Below are positions 1 to 9,102 of a stretch of DNA of 63,213 nt, one piece after another. The notes under the pieces were generated by a model, which saw only the letters and a list, made by a program, of their open reading frames with translations, did no database searches and was not told the origin of the DNA. Both the position numbers and the translations under genes were made by a program. The stretch comes from Acidobacteriota bacterium (lineage in GTDB: Bacteria > Acidobacteriota > Terriglobia > Terriglobales > SCQP01). Location of the stretch: the NCBI GenBank assembly GCA_027459505.1, contig DAIDIE010000030.1, positions 1 to 63,213 on the forward strand, written 5' to 3'. The first letter of the stretch is position 1. Each line of letters starts with the position of its first letter.

Positions 1-71
1 GGATGCGACCCGAGCGCCGCTGCCGGTCCAAACACGGTTGAGAAAGCGCGGCCAAGCGGTCGCGCCTTCTC

Positions 72-380
72 CTATCTCCGGCGCTGCCGACCATTAACGT
101 AATCCGGCCATAAAATGGTCCAGCGTTTGGGGTCCACCTCAAACATCAGATTCGAGTCACGCACCCTGTTCAGGTCTTGAATTTCCCGCAACCAAATAAC
201 GTCCAGGCGGACGTAGTACTGCCACATATCAGGAAATGCCTGGATGTTGGCGAAGAAGTTATTCCGCTTTGTGCCGTAGTACTCACGGTATTGCGTGGGA
301 ATATAGTCGATCTCGAATTTGTGCAGCAGCTTGTCTGTCTCTTCAAGCGAGTTCGAAGCCGTTGACCCTGTGGAGTTCAT
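72..380 (-). CDS. Hypothetical protein, 102 aa
   Basis: I do not recognise this family. The product is rich in Tyr, Trp, Arg and Asn (for example YYGTKRNNFFANIQAF and KRWTILWPDYV), which reads like a folded protein rather than a shadow frame. It has no signal peptide or membrane segment. The ATG at 380 has no good ribosome binding site. The neighbouring bases 381-600 carry short open frames in other frames, so this could be the 3' part of a decayed longer gene. It lies at the window edge and has no partner gene in view. Confidence 0.45.
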   Translation of the reverse strand: MNSTGSTASNSLEETDKLLHKFEIDYIPTQYREYYGTKRNNFFANIQAFPDMWQYYVRLDVIWLREIQDLNRVRDSNLMFEVDPKRWTILWPDYVNGRQRRR

Positions 381-704
381 GCAAAAAGTCTACGCCCTGC
401 TTCCGCCGCCGCGATGCGTCTTGCTGACTGAAACGGCCCCAAAAAACTCGAAATCTGCCCGCGATGGTCGGTAGTAGGCCAAATTGCTGGGAAAACCGAG
501 CGGAAATCCTCGTAAGCTGAAGTAAACTCTGTTGTCGCCGACCAACCTCCATCTGTTTCACGACACTGCCTGAAGTCCAGTTTGGGGGGGGCCACTACAC
601 CTCACCCGTGGCACTCTCTTCCGCCCGCGCCACACCCGCCTCGCCTCTGATGGCGTCTTCGGTTATTGTGTACTACGGCTGGCGTGAGGGAGACCGCATT
701 CATC
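381..704. other. Intergenic stretch, no convincing gene
   Basis: Short open frames on the minus strand (343-561, 377-595) overlap one another, lack ribosome binding sites and show no motif I recognise. They may be remnants upstream of the minus-strand hypothetical gene. No RNA gene or clear terminator is seen. Confidence 0.4.
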
Positions 705-1907
705 ATGCACCTCGGCGATCAAGCAACATGCGAAACCAGAACCGGCGGAACCCTCCCCCCACCTGCACGCAGGCCGCGCTCGCTCACACGCTGGTCAATA
801 CTAATCTCGGAACTGGATCAGTCCCTACGAGCCTTCATTCTGGCGTTGTTGGCGATCTCTCCCAGTTTTGCCACCTACATCAACGGCGCCCGGGTTACTT
901 CCAGATCGCCGTTGGTGGCCCATCTCATCCTGTGGGCCATTGCTTACCTCTGCATCTACCTGCTCCTCTCCGCCGCAACGTTTCCGCTCGCATTGTCCAG
1001 GCGTTTCCTGGCCTGGAACTTCCTTGGAAGGCGACAAGGCCTGCTTTCGCTCGCCGGCAAATATTCGCTCTACTACATTAAGGTTGTAATCCGCTCCTTT
1101 CCGGGCCGCTGTCTCCTGGTGGTGTACTGGGGCTGGTGCTTAATCGCGTTTCCCCGGGCTTGGTGGCTGGCGGCCGCCGCTGGATCATCTGTGCTTGTGC
1201 TTGGGAAAACTGTCTTCGCTACGATCTGGAGCACCTGGGCAGATCGACGAGGAAAAAGTGCGGACCTCTCCAGGCTCGTCCGGGACCTGTCGGAACGCGT
1301 AGGTGTCGAGGTCCTTTGGGTGAACATAAGACGAGGCTCTCACCCCAATGGCTGGGCCAATGGTTTGGGGCCCCTTCGTGTCGTCACCATTTCGCGCGGC
1401 GCTCTGGAGACGCTTACGCCAGGCGAGTTGAGCGCTCTTGTGCTGCACGAGTTGGCTCACCTGCGGTATCGTCACACGGAACGCCGGTTTGCGGTCGAGA
1501 GTTGTCTGCAGTTCGTGGCATTCTTAATAATCGCTCTGGTCGCCATCCCCGGCGTTACCACGCGAGGCCCTCTAACCGGCGTGAGTGCGCTTCCGGCACT
1601 CTTACTGGGCCTCTTTCTTTTGGACAGCGTTGCCGAACTCGTATTGCTAAGGTTGCGTCGGCAACACGAACGGGCGGCAGACCTGCTCTGCTGGCAGCAC
1701 GTCGAGCAAATCGGTGATTTCGTGAGTATGCTTCGCAAGATCCACTCAAATCTGCTGGAATATGACTCCAACTCCCAATGGCGCTTCAGCCATCCGCCAC
1801 ATGAGGCGAGGATTGAGGCCGCCCTGCGCTGGGCCGAACTGAACCAGAGGGCAATCCTTCCGGAGCCCGCGAACACTAACGTGCCGCTTGCTACCCTGCG
1901 AAACTAA
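705..1907 (+). CDS. M48-family membrane zinc metallopeptidase
   Basis: Predicted integral-membrane zinc protease of the M48 (HtpX/Ste24) type. Residues 248-252 read HELAH followed by RYRH, the zinc and catalytic motif. About 75 residues later HERAAD supplies the third ligand (Glu about 322), as in M48 proteins. Hydrophobic stretches lie at about residues 40-65, 75-105 and 135-160 and again after the HExxH helix, so the active site should face the cytoplasm between membrane segments. I chose the ATG at 705. The frame opens at a TTG at 666 but the extra residues look non-coding. The C-terminus ends in a short soluble tail. BlaR1-type M56 peptidases are the alternative, but the HERAAD spacing favours M48. 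Confidence 0.8.
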   Translation: MHLGDQATCETRTGGTLPPPARRPRSLTRWSILISELDQSLRAFILALLAISPSFATYINGARVTSRSPLVAHLILWAIAYLCIYLLLSAATFPLALSRRFLAWNFLGRRQGLLSLAGKYSLYYIKVVIRSFPGRCLLVVYWGWCLIAFPRAWWLAAAAGSSVLVLGKTVFATIWSTWADRRGKSADLSRLVRDLSERVGVEVLWVNIRRGSHPNGWANGLGPLRVVTISRGALETLTPGELSALVLHELAHLRYRHTERRFAVESCLQFVAFLIIALVAIPGVTTRGPLTGVSALPALLLGLFLLDSVAELVLLRLRRQHERAADLLCWQHVEQIGDFVSMLRKIHSNLLEYDSNSQWRFSHPPHEARIEAALRWAELNQRAILPEPANTNVPLATLRN

Positions 1908-2522
1908 TTCGTTCTCGCCAAGGCCGTCCTCACCGGAAAACCGCTGCACTGGCCGGCATTAAATCGCACAACGACCCCGCTCGTGGCGCGTTTTAGCCTT
2001 AGGAGCGAGCCACCGAGTCCTCCCTGCGGGAGGAAATCGCAGGTGGAGGGCCGCGAGATTCCGAAGGGTGGCCCCCTCGCGCGGGGGAGGAGCCCGGCCT
2101 CGGCGGCTTCACGGTCTCACCGCAGAACGTGCCAGCGACCCAACGGAAAGCAATGCCAGCGGGCGGCTCAGGAGACGAGGCCGTGCCTCCCGCCGAAGAC
2201 CCCAGGCAAAAGAAACAGCCCGGCGTCGCCGACCCCAAAATCAGACAAACTGCGGCCAAAGCCGTCGGCCGCTGATCGGCCGCAAACCTTACAGCCCCAG
2301 ACCATCAGGAGGAAAACAGCGCATCAAATCAAAAGCGGACTGTCCTAGCAGGATAAATCCCCAAGCTCCAACCCCGGGTTCCCAAAGGAGCCAACCCGAC
2401 AACTGCGCTCTTCCCTCCCCCCGGCAACTGACAACTGACAACTGACAACCGTCAACTGACAACCCTCCTCGTTATCCACACCAGTGCTATCGTGGTGAAA
2501 GCTATCCTGGAACTCCAAACTT
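1908..2522. other. 615-bp intergenic region with hairpins and heptamer repeats
   Basis: No credible gene. Near 2072-2087 CCCCC and GGGGG arms form a hairpin, and a CCTCC/GGGAGG pair lies just upstream near 2020-2035. A 7-bp tandem repeat occupies 2425-2464. A TGCTATCGT sequence near 2486-2494 could be an extended -10 for the M13 peptidase gene. The open frames here are Arg/Pro-rich shadows. Confidence 0.5.
2425..2464. repeat. Heptamer tandem repeat CAACTGA, about 5.7 units
   Basis: Consecutive 7-mers read CAACTGA three times, then CAACCGT, CAACTGA and CAACC. The same heptamer family recurs at 57834-57860 and inside the array at 61306-61830, always between genes. The look is that of the short tandemly repeated repetitive sequences known from cyanobacteria, but I do not know this one by name. 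Confidence 0.85.
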
Positions 2523-4730
2523 ATGAACCAGTCCTCCACGCGCATTGCCATTGCTCTGCTGACTGCGGTTGGTTTTTCATCCTTTGGACTGTGCACGGCG
2601 CTGATGGCGCAAACCGCCGCCCAACCCGGCGCCCAGTCGCCGGCAACACCCGCCGCCCAGCACGCCACTGCGCCGCCGGCCTCCGCCAAGCCCACGCCCG
2701 CGCCGGGCGCCGAAGTGGCGCCCTCCGGCCACGCCCAAGCCGCGGCCCATCCCGCGGCGGCCTCCCACGGACCGTCCACGTTCCTCGACATGACCTTGAA
2801 TACCAGGGTCAACCCCTGCGACGACTTCTACGACTACGCCTGCGGCGTGTGGAACAAGGAACATCCCATCCCCCCCGACCAGGCCGCCTGGGGAACCTTC
2901 AGCGAGTTGCAGCAAAACAATCAGCGCGTCCTGCGCGTGCTTGCCGAGTACGCCGAGCACAAGCCCAACCGCTCCCGCGTCGAGCAGGAGGTGGGCGACT
3001 ACTATCACGCCTGCATGGACGAAAACGCAATCGAGCGCGCCGGGGCGGCCCCGCTCAAGCCCGAACTGGCGCGCATTGACGCCATCCACAACCGCCTCGA
3101 GCTGCGCGCGGTCATCGCCTACCTGCAGCGCAAGCAGAACAATGTCGCCTTCGCCATCGGCCAGACCCAGGATTACAAAAACGCCAACATGGTCATCGCC
3201 GACGCCGATCAGGCGGGCCTGGGACTGCCCAGCCGCAGTTACTACCTGAGGACCGATCCGAAATCGGTCGCCTTGCGGCGCAAGTACGTGGCCCACGTAG
3301 CCAAAATGCTGGAGCTGGCGGGAACACCCACCGCTGCCGCCAGCCAACAGGCGGAACAAATTCTGAATCTGGAGACCAGCCTGGCCAAGGTCTCCATGAG
3401 CCGCACCCTGCGCCGCGATCCCAAAAACACGTATCACAAAATGTCGCGCGCGCAGCTCCAGTCGCTTACTCCCGGTTTTAGCTGGACGCGCTACCTGGTC
3501 GAGATCGGCTATCCGGCGGTCACCACCTTTAATGTGGATAACCCCGGCTTCTTCAAAGGATTGAACCAGCAAATCCAGACCGCGCCGCTGCCAGTCTGGA
3601 AGGCCTACCTGCGCTATCACGCCATTGCTCATGCCGCGCCCTTCCTCTCGTCAGCCTTCGTGAAGGAGAACTTCAACTTCACTGGCCGGATCCTGGAAGG
3701 CGCCAAGCAGATGCGCCCGCGCTGGAAGCGCTGTATCGCCTCCGAGGATGGCGCCATCGGCGACGCGCTCGGCCAGATGTACGTTCAGGCGGTATTCCCA
3801 CCTTCCAGCAAGGCGCAAACCCTGCACATGGTCAATGATCTGGAAACCGCGTTGCAGAAGGATATCTCCACCCTGCCCTGGATGAGTCCCGCCACCCGCC
3901 AGCGCGCCATCATCAAGTTGCACGCCATCACCAACAAGATTGGCTATCCCAACAAGTGGCGCAATTACAGCTCGATTGGGATCGTTCCCAATAATTATTT
4001 CCATGACGCCATGGGCGCCGATCAGTTCGAGTTCAATCGCCAGATGCGCAAGATCGGCAAGCCGGTGGACCGCCAGGACTGGGAGATGAGCCCGCCCACA
4101 GTGAACGCCTACTACGATCCACAACTCAACGAGATCGTCTTCCCGGCCGGCATTCTCCAGTCGCCCTTCTATGAGAAGACCGACCTGGCCGCCACCTACG
4201 GCGGCATCGGCGCGGTCATCGGCCACGAGCTCACTCATGGCTTCGACGATCAGGGAAGCAAGTTCGGACCGCACGGCAACATGCGCAACTGGTGGACACC
4301 AAAGGACCGCAAGCAGTTCGATGAACGGACCGCCTGCATTGTGAAGCAGTATGGTTCTTACGTCGCGGTGGGCAACACCAAACTGAACGGCAAGCTGACC
4401 TTGGGCGAGAACACCGCCGACAACGGCGGCCTGCGCATCGCCTATATGGCGCTGCTCAGCATGCTGGCGCACCATCCCGAAGCCAATCAGAGTGAAGCCG
4501 AAACCAGGGGCTTTACCCCGCAGCAACGCTTTTTCCTGGGATGGGCGCATGTCTGGTGCGGCAACTATCGCCCCGCGCTGTCCCGGTTGCTGGCCCGCGT
4601 CGATCCCCACTCGCCGCCGCGGGCGCGGGTGAACGAGACGGTCTCCAACATGCCGGAGTTCCAGCAGGCCTTCCACTGCGGCCCCAAAGCCCCGATGGTG
4701 CGCGGCGCACAAGCCTGCCGCGTCTGGTAA
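2523..4730 (+). CDS. Secreted M13 (neprilysin/PepO-type) endopeptidase
   Basis: Zinc oligopeptidase of family M13, expected to cleave short peptides outside the cytoplasm. The first ~30 residues form a signal peptide (hydrophobic core ending in ALMAQTA), followed by an Ala/Pro-rich linker to about residue 80. The M13 N-terminal domain starts with NPCDDFYDYACGVW. The active site is HELTH at residues 568-572, with NAYYDP and FPAGILQ before it and GENTADNGGL supplying the third ligand. The family C-terminal signature ends in CRVW, so the 735-aa protein is full length. The start is a clear ATG. It stands alone, with a hairpin just downstream. Acidobacteria usually carry several such peptidases, fitting growth on protein-rich matter (inference). 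Confidence 0.95.
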   Translation: MNQSSTRIAIALLTAVGFSSFGLCTALMAQTAAQPGAQSPATPAAQHATAPPASAKPTPAPGAEVAPSGHAQAAAHPAAASHGPSTFLDMTLNTRVNPCDDFYDYACGVWNKEHPIPPDQAAWGTFSELQQNNQRVLRVLAEYAEHKPNRSRVEQEVGDYYHACMDENAIERAGAAPLKPELARIDAIHNRLELRAVIAYLQRKQNNVAFAIGQTQDYKNANMVIADADQAGLGLPSRSYYLRTDPKSVALRRKYVAHVAKMLELAGTPTAAASQQAEQILNLETSLAKVSMSRTLRRDPKNTYHKMSRAQLQSLTPGFSWTRYLVEIGYPAVTTFNVDNPGFFKGLNQQIQTAPLPVWKAYLRYHAIAHAAPFLSSAFVKENFNFTGRILEGAKQMRPRWKRCIASEDGAIGDALGQMYVQAVFPPSSKAQTLHMVNDLETALQKDISTLPWMSPATRQRAIIKLHAITNKIGYPNKWRNYSSIGIVPNNYFHDAMGADQFEFNRQMRKIGKPVDRQDWEMSPPTVNAYYDPQLNEIVFPAGILQSPFYEKTDLAATYGGIGAVIGHELTHGFDDQGSKFGPHGNMRNWWTPKDRKQFDERTACIVKQYGSYVAVGNTKLNGKLTLGENTADNGGLRIAYMALLSMLAHHPEANQSEAETRGFTPQQRFFLGWAHVWCGNYRPALSRLLARVDPHSPPRARVNETVSNMPEFQQAFHCGPKAPMVRGAQACRVW

Positions 4731-4737
4731 ACCAATA

Positions 4738-4770
4738 CGAGGGCGCCCCTCAAGCTGGGCGGCGCCCTCG
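4738..4770 (+). terminator. Strong hairpin after the M13 peptidase gene
   Basis: A perfect 10-bp stem, CGAGGGCGCC pairing with GGCGCCCTCG, closes a 13-nt loop 7 nt after the stop codon. There is no clear T-run, so it may pause or stabilise the transcript rather than act as a classical intrinsic terminator. Confidence 0.55.
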
Positions 4771-4971
4771 CAGCCTTCAGCCCCGCAACAATCTTCGTGT
4801 CGACCGTCTTAGGCTAGGAATTTTCTTAAAGGCGGGACTGGCGGCCACCGGCTGACAACCGGCTTGCCTGCCCTCCCTGACCTCACTACTCCCACGGGCG
4901 CTCGCCCGCGAGTGCCGCTCAAGTCCTCACCTGCCGCAGCCGATAAACCATGGAGAGAGTCATCTCCCTCC

Positions 4972-7900
4972 ATGCCAGCCCTGCTCCAGCTCGAAGCGTT
5001 ATGCACCTTGGAACTCTCGGGAACCTGGGGAGCTGGAACAGGGCTGGATTTTATTTTCCACTCCATTGCGAACACACCCGCCACATCCGCCGTATTAGCG
5101 GCAGTGGTGGCGTTTCTGGGGAGCACGTCTGTGTCGCTGGGCCGCCGGCACCGGTCCGCCCAAAGGGATCTGGCTGAGGCTAAAGCCCGCGAAGGCACGC
5201 TGCGGGAGACCATGCGGCGCGCTGGCGTGATCTATGTCGAGACGGATATGGAAGGGACCATTCAGGCCAGCAATGGGGTCATCGAGGCGGCTCTCGGCTG
5301 CACCGCCGAGGAGTTCCGCACCCGTCCCCTGGCGGAATGGTTATCCCCCGACGCGCCGCGGCTGCCCCTGCCTTCCAGCCTCGATGACCGGTTCGACTAC
5401 GGCGGGGCGTTTGTCTCGCCGGCTGGCCGCGCCATCTATGTGGAAATGCAACTGCGATTGCACCAGGAGCGCGACGGGCGTCTGGTGGTTACCGCGGTGG
5501 GCCATGACCAGAGCCGGCGTGAGGAAGCGGAAAGGGGTCTGCGCCAGAGCGTTCACCGCTTCGAGAGCCTTACCGAGCAGTCTCCCATCCCCAAATGGCA
5601 CGTCGATTTGGATGGCAAGACGCTCTACTGCAATCAGGCGCTCTGTGATTTGCTGCAGATGGAGTCTCCGCAACAAGTGCTGGGCCGCAACTGGCGCGAG
5701 TTCTGTGCCCCCGAGCAGTTGACCCGCATGGAAACGGAGTTCAACAAGCGCAAGCATGGGGAAAACAGCAACTACGAAATCGAGCTGATTACCGCCCGCG
5801 GTGATCGCCGCTTCGTTTCCATCAGCGGCGTCGCCCTGACCGATGAAAACGGGCAGATGGCCAGCAGCCTCGCCACTGTGGTCGACCTCACTGGCCGCCG
5901 CAACATGGAACAGCAGTTGCGCATGAACGAGGAACGCTTCCGCCGCATGTTCGAGGAGGCGCCGGTACCCTACCAGGAGATCGACCGGGAGGGCATCATC
6001 CGGCGCGTCAACCGCGCCGAATGCCGTCTGCTGGGCTACCGCGAAGCGGAGCTGATTGGGCGCCCGGTGTGGGAGCTGGTGTCGAGCGAGCAACGGGAAG
6101 CCACCGCGCAGGCCATCCGGCGCAAGTTGAGCGGCGTGCAGCCGCTGATTCCCTTTGTCCGCGAACTCATCCGCAGTGATGGCCGCCGCGTCACCGTGCA
6201 GGTCGAGGAAAACCTCATCCGCGATGAGAAGGGCCTCCGCCAGGGGTTGCGGTGGGCCATGATCGACATTACCGAGCAGCGGCGCGCCGAGGAGGCCCGC
6301 GATCAGCTACGGCGCAGCACCGACACCATCTTGAACGCGGCCGGTGACGGCATTGCCGGCCTGGACGCCAACGGCCGCATCACGTTCATCAATCCGGCCG
6401 GGGCAGCCATGCTGGGATACCCGGTGGGTGAGCTGCTCGGGCGCTCCTTCCACGCCACCGCGCACAACAAAGCCGGCGAGCCGGAAACCTGCAACTGGCA
6501 AAGCTGCGCGGTCCAGATCACCTTGCGGGAAGGCACCGTCGAACAGGCCTCCGAAGACGTGTTCTGGCGCAAGGACGGCAGCGCGTTTTCCGCCGAGTTT
6601 GCCTGCAATCCCATGTTCGACGAGCAGGGCGCCGTCAGCGGCGCCGTCATTACCTTCCGCGACGTCACTGCCCGCCGTGCCGTCGAACACATGAAAGCCG
6701 AGTTTGTCTCCGTGGTCAGCCATGAACTGCGCACGCCTCTGACTTCGATCCGCGGCGCGCTGGGACTTCTGGCCAGCGAAAAGCTGGGCGAACTGCCCGT
6801 CAAAGGGCGCCGCATGGTGCAGGTAGCCTCGCAGAACACCGACCGTCTGGCCCGTCTGATTAACGACATCCTCGATCTGGAACGCATTGAGTCGGGCAAG
6901 ATCTCACTCGATCCCGCGCCGGTGCAGGCCGCCGAGATTTTGGCGCAGGCGGCCGAGGAAATGCGGCCCTTGGCGGAAAAAAATCAAATCCAGATTGTCG
7001 TCCGGCAGCAGGAAGGCCTGGTGCTGGCCGATCGCGACCGCATTGTCCAGACCTTGACCAACCTGATCGGCAACGCGGTCAAGTTCTCTCCGGAAGGCGC
7101 CAGCATTGAACTCTCCTCCGTAGCCAGCGACAACAACCGCGTGCTCTTCCGCGTCCGCGACCACGGCCGCGGCATTCCGGCCCATCTGCTGGAAACCGTC
7201 TTTGAGCGCTTTCGCCAAGTCGATGCCTCCGATTCCCGGCAAAAAGGCGGTACCGGCCTGGGCTTGAGCATCTGCAGGGCGCTCATCCAGCAACATGGCG
7301 GGGCGATCTGGGCGGAAAACAACCCCAGCGGCGGATCGGTGTTTTGCTTCACCTTGCCGGAACTGGCCCAGGGCGAACTCAAGCAACCTGGCATTAAGGT
7401 TTTGTTTGGCCCCGATGACGCCCTGCTCGACCACAACCGTCCTGAGCTGGAGGCGGTGGGGCTGGAACTCCTGCAGGCCGGCGATCCCGAAGCGGTCTTG
7501 GTTCAGGGTCAGCTTCTGGAACCACGCGCCATTGTGCTCGGTCTGGACCTCATCCGGCAGAACGGCTGGGAACTGGTCCGCGAACTGCAACTGGGCACCG
7601 ACACCCGTCATACCCCCGTCCTGCTGCACGGGGGCGGCAGCCTCCAATCCATCTCCTGGCTTTGGGAAAGCGTCGAGAGCTGTCAGCCCTCCGGCACCCA
7701 CGCTTCGGTGGTGCTGCTCGATCTGGACCCGGCGCTGGGTCTGCTGATAGAGGGCAGTATTGAACCGTTCGCCATGGAACTGGCTCAGGTGCGTTCCTCC
7801 AGCGAGTTGGCCCGCATTTTAAACCGCACCTATCCGGCATTGCTGCTGCTCAACATGAGCCTGCCCGGCAATGAAACCGCCAAGGCCCTGGAGACCGTCC

Positions 7901-8118
7901 GCGCGGCGGCTTCACGTCAGGGCTGCACGATTCTGCTCTACAACTGTTCGCCCGAATGGCTGCGCACCGTCAACCACGAACTGGCCGGCAACGGCGAGGC
8001 GATACTGACGCGCATGCTGAACCAGCCGTGGTCCAACGCGGCGCCCCTGATTGATTGCCTCAAGATCTTGCTACCACCGCTTGCGGCAGAAAAAGCGCTC
8101 GTCGCCGAGCGCGGCTGA
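4972..8118 (+). CDS. Multi-PAS hybrid-like sensor histidine kinase with degenerate receivers
   Basis: Membrane-linked sensor kinase of about 1048 aa. One hydrophobic segment (about residues 26-48) precedes a coiled region and four PAS modules in series, the last ending in TFRDVTARR. The kinase core has the H-box SHELRTPL (His about 584), N-box LIGNAVKFSPEG, G1 DHGRGIP, F-box FERFRQVD and G2 GGTGLGLSI. After the ATPase domain come two receiver-like folds that look decayed: the first has AIVLGLDLI where the acceptor Asp should be, the second LLLLNMSLPG with Asn in place of Asp. I prefer the ATG at 4972, since the upstream TTG at 4864 has no ribosome binding site. A CheY-like gene follows by 25 bp, its likely phospho-partner or cognate output. 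Confidence 0.9.
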   Translation: MPALLQLEALCTLELSGTWGAGTGLDFIFHSIANTPATSAVLAAVVAFLGSTSVSLGRRHRSAQRDLAEAKAREGTLRETMRRAGVIYVETDMEGTIQASNGVIEAALGCTAEEFRTRPLAEWLSPDAPRLPLPSSLDDRFDYGGAFVSPAGRAIYVEMQLRLHQERDGRLVVTAVGHDQSRREEAERGLRQSVHRFESLTEQSPIPKWHVDLDGKTLYCNQALCDLLQMESPQQVLGRNWREFCAPEQLTRMETEFNKRKHGENSNYEIELITARGDRRFVSISGVALTDENGQMASSLATVVDLTGRRNMEQQLRMNEERFRRMFEEAPVPYQEIDREGIIRRVNRAECRLLGYREAELIGRPVWELVSSEQREATAQAIRRKLSGVQPLIPFVRELIRSDGRRVTVQVEENLIRDEKGLRQGLRWAMIDITEQRRAEEARDQLRRSTDTILNAAGDGIAGLDANGRITFINPAGAAMLGYPVGELLGRSFHATAHNKAGEPETCNWQSCAVQITLREGTVEQASEDVFWRKDGSAFSAEFACNPMFDEQGAVSGAVITFRDVTARRAVEHMKAEFVSVVSHELRTPLTSIRGALGLLASEKLGELPVKGRRMVQVASQNTDRLARLINDILDLERIESGKISLDPAPVQAAEILAQAAEEMRPLAEKNQIQIVVRQQEGLVLADRDRIVQTLTNLIGNAVKFSPEGASIELSSVASDNNRVLFRVRDHGRGIPAHLLETVFERFRQVDASDSRQKGGTGLGLSICRALIQQHGGAIWAENNPSGGSVFCFTLPELAQGELKQPGIKVLFGPDDALLDHNRPELEAVGLELLQAGDPEAVLVQGQLLEPRAIVLGLDLIRQNGWELVRELQLGTDTRHTPVLLHGGGSLQSISWLWESVESCQPSGTHASVVLLDLDPALGLLIEGSIEPFAMELAQVRSSSELARILNRTYPALLLLNMSLPGNETAKALETVRAAASRQGCTILLYNCSPEWLRTVNHELAGNGEAILTRMLNQPWSNAAPLIDCLKILLPPLAAEKALVAERG

Positions 8119-8143
8119 TATTTCATGAGGAAGATATTGACCT

Positions 8144-8527
8144 ATGGCCACACGACGCGTTTTGGTAATTGACGACGAAGACGACATCCGGGAGGTCGCC
8201 AAACTGTGCCTGGAGACGGTGGGAGGATGGGATGTGTGCACCGCCCCCAGCGGCGCGGCCGGCATCGTCGAAGCGCGCCGCCTGCAACCCGACGCCATCC
8301 TCCTGGACGTGATGATGCCGGAGATGGACGGTCCCAGCACGCTGCAAAAACTGCAGAACGATCCGGAGACCAAGAATATCCCGGTGGTGTTTCTGACCGC
8401 CAAGATCCAGGCTGCCGACCAGCGCCGCTACGGCTCGCTGGGGGTGGCGGGGGTACTGGCCAAGCCCTTTGACCCGCTGGGTTTGGCCAACGAACTGGCT
8501 GGCTGTTTGGGTTGGGAGACGCTGTAA
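8144..8527 (+). CDS. CheY-like single-domain response regulator
   Basis: A stand-alone receiver domain of 127 aa with no output domain. VLVIDDEDD carries the acidic pocket, AILLDVMMPEMDG the phospho-acceptor Asp (about residue 53), VVFLTAK the Thr, and LAKPFDP the conserved Lys. GAGGAAG lies about 12 nt before the ATG. The gene follows the PAS histidine kinase by 25 bp on the same strand, so the two are probably co-transcribed. Because the kinase's own receivers lack the acceptor Asp, this protein is the natural phosphate recipient (inference). Confidence 0.93.
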   Translation: MATRRVLVIDDEDDIREVAKLCLETVGGWDVCTAPSGAAGIVEARRLQPDAILLDVMMPEMDGPSTLQKLQNDPETKNIPVVFLTAKIQAADQRRYGSLGVAGVLAKPFDPLGLANELAGCLGWETL

Positions 8528-8706
8528 AAAACTTTTTCCGCGCTTTCAGCAACCCTGCTTCTGTGAGCCTGCATCCCACCCTATGCGATGAAGCTTCTGG
8601 CAGCTAGACACCAGAGGCTTCGCGTGGTTCGTGAGCCGCTGCCACCGTTTCAACGGCGGCGACGGCGGCCAACGGAAACCGCGACAACGCGGATTCCACG
8701 CTCAAA

Positions 8707-8748
8707 CAAATACGCGGTCGCAAATACACGGTTGCAAATACACGGTTG
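8707..8748. repeat. 14-bp tandem repeat, three units
   Basis: Units CAAATACGCGGTCG, CAAATACACGGTTG and CAAATACACGGTTG follow directly; the last two are identical. It lies between convergent genes and has no known role. Confidence 0.8.
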
Positions 8749-8834
8749 CGCGCCCTCCACACTGGCCTACCTCAAGCAGTCTCCACGGGCACCGCGAGTG
8801 CCTGAGTCGTGCCCCGCAGTTTCGCTCCGCATTC

Positions 8835-8856
8835 GGCGGGAGGGAAACCTCCCGCC
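8835..8856. terminator. Perfect 9-bp hairpin with GAAA tetraloop
   Basis: GGCGGGAGG, loop GAAA, then CCTCCCGCC. A GNRA tetraloop on a GC stem is very stable. It sits between two convergent genes, so it may end transcription in both directions, although no T-run follows on either strand. Confidence 0.5.
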
Positions 8857-9102
8857 TGCCCGCCTCCCCTAGCCCCAATAACACCACTCCGCCCGCCGCC
8901 CGGCCCGCCCCTTGAATCCTGAGCCGCCAAGCCCGCACAGGAAGGCAACAACAAAAACCTTCCTTACAAAGAAAATGTCAGGGATGTGCCCGGTCTAAAG
9001 TGTCGGGCTTCCGCGCGGCCGCACAAAACCGCACCGCGCGCCGGAGTTGAATGGCCCTTGGGACAGAGCGACCGAAACGGGTGAATCAAGACGCCCTGCG
9101 GC

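Larger units (their letters stand above)
8528..9102. other. 575-bp convergent intergenic region
   Basis: This lies between the 3' ends of the CheY-like gene (plus) and the Gln-rich gene (minus). It holds a 14-bp triple tandem repeat (8707-8748) and a perfect hairpin (8835-8856). The two overlapping Arg-rich open frames here have no binding sites or motifs, so I do not call them genes. Confidence 0.5.

Noticed and set aside
2577-3632. 351-codon open frame opposite the M13 peptidase gene
   Set aside because: It is a shadow frame; the plus strand encodes a complete M13 peptidase with all motifs.
8588-8915. Two overlapping 94-codon frames
   Set aside because: Arg/Pro-rich composition, no binding sites, and they read across the 14-bp tandem repeat and hairpin.
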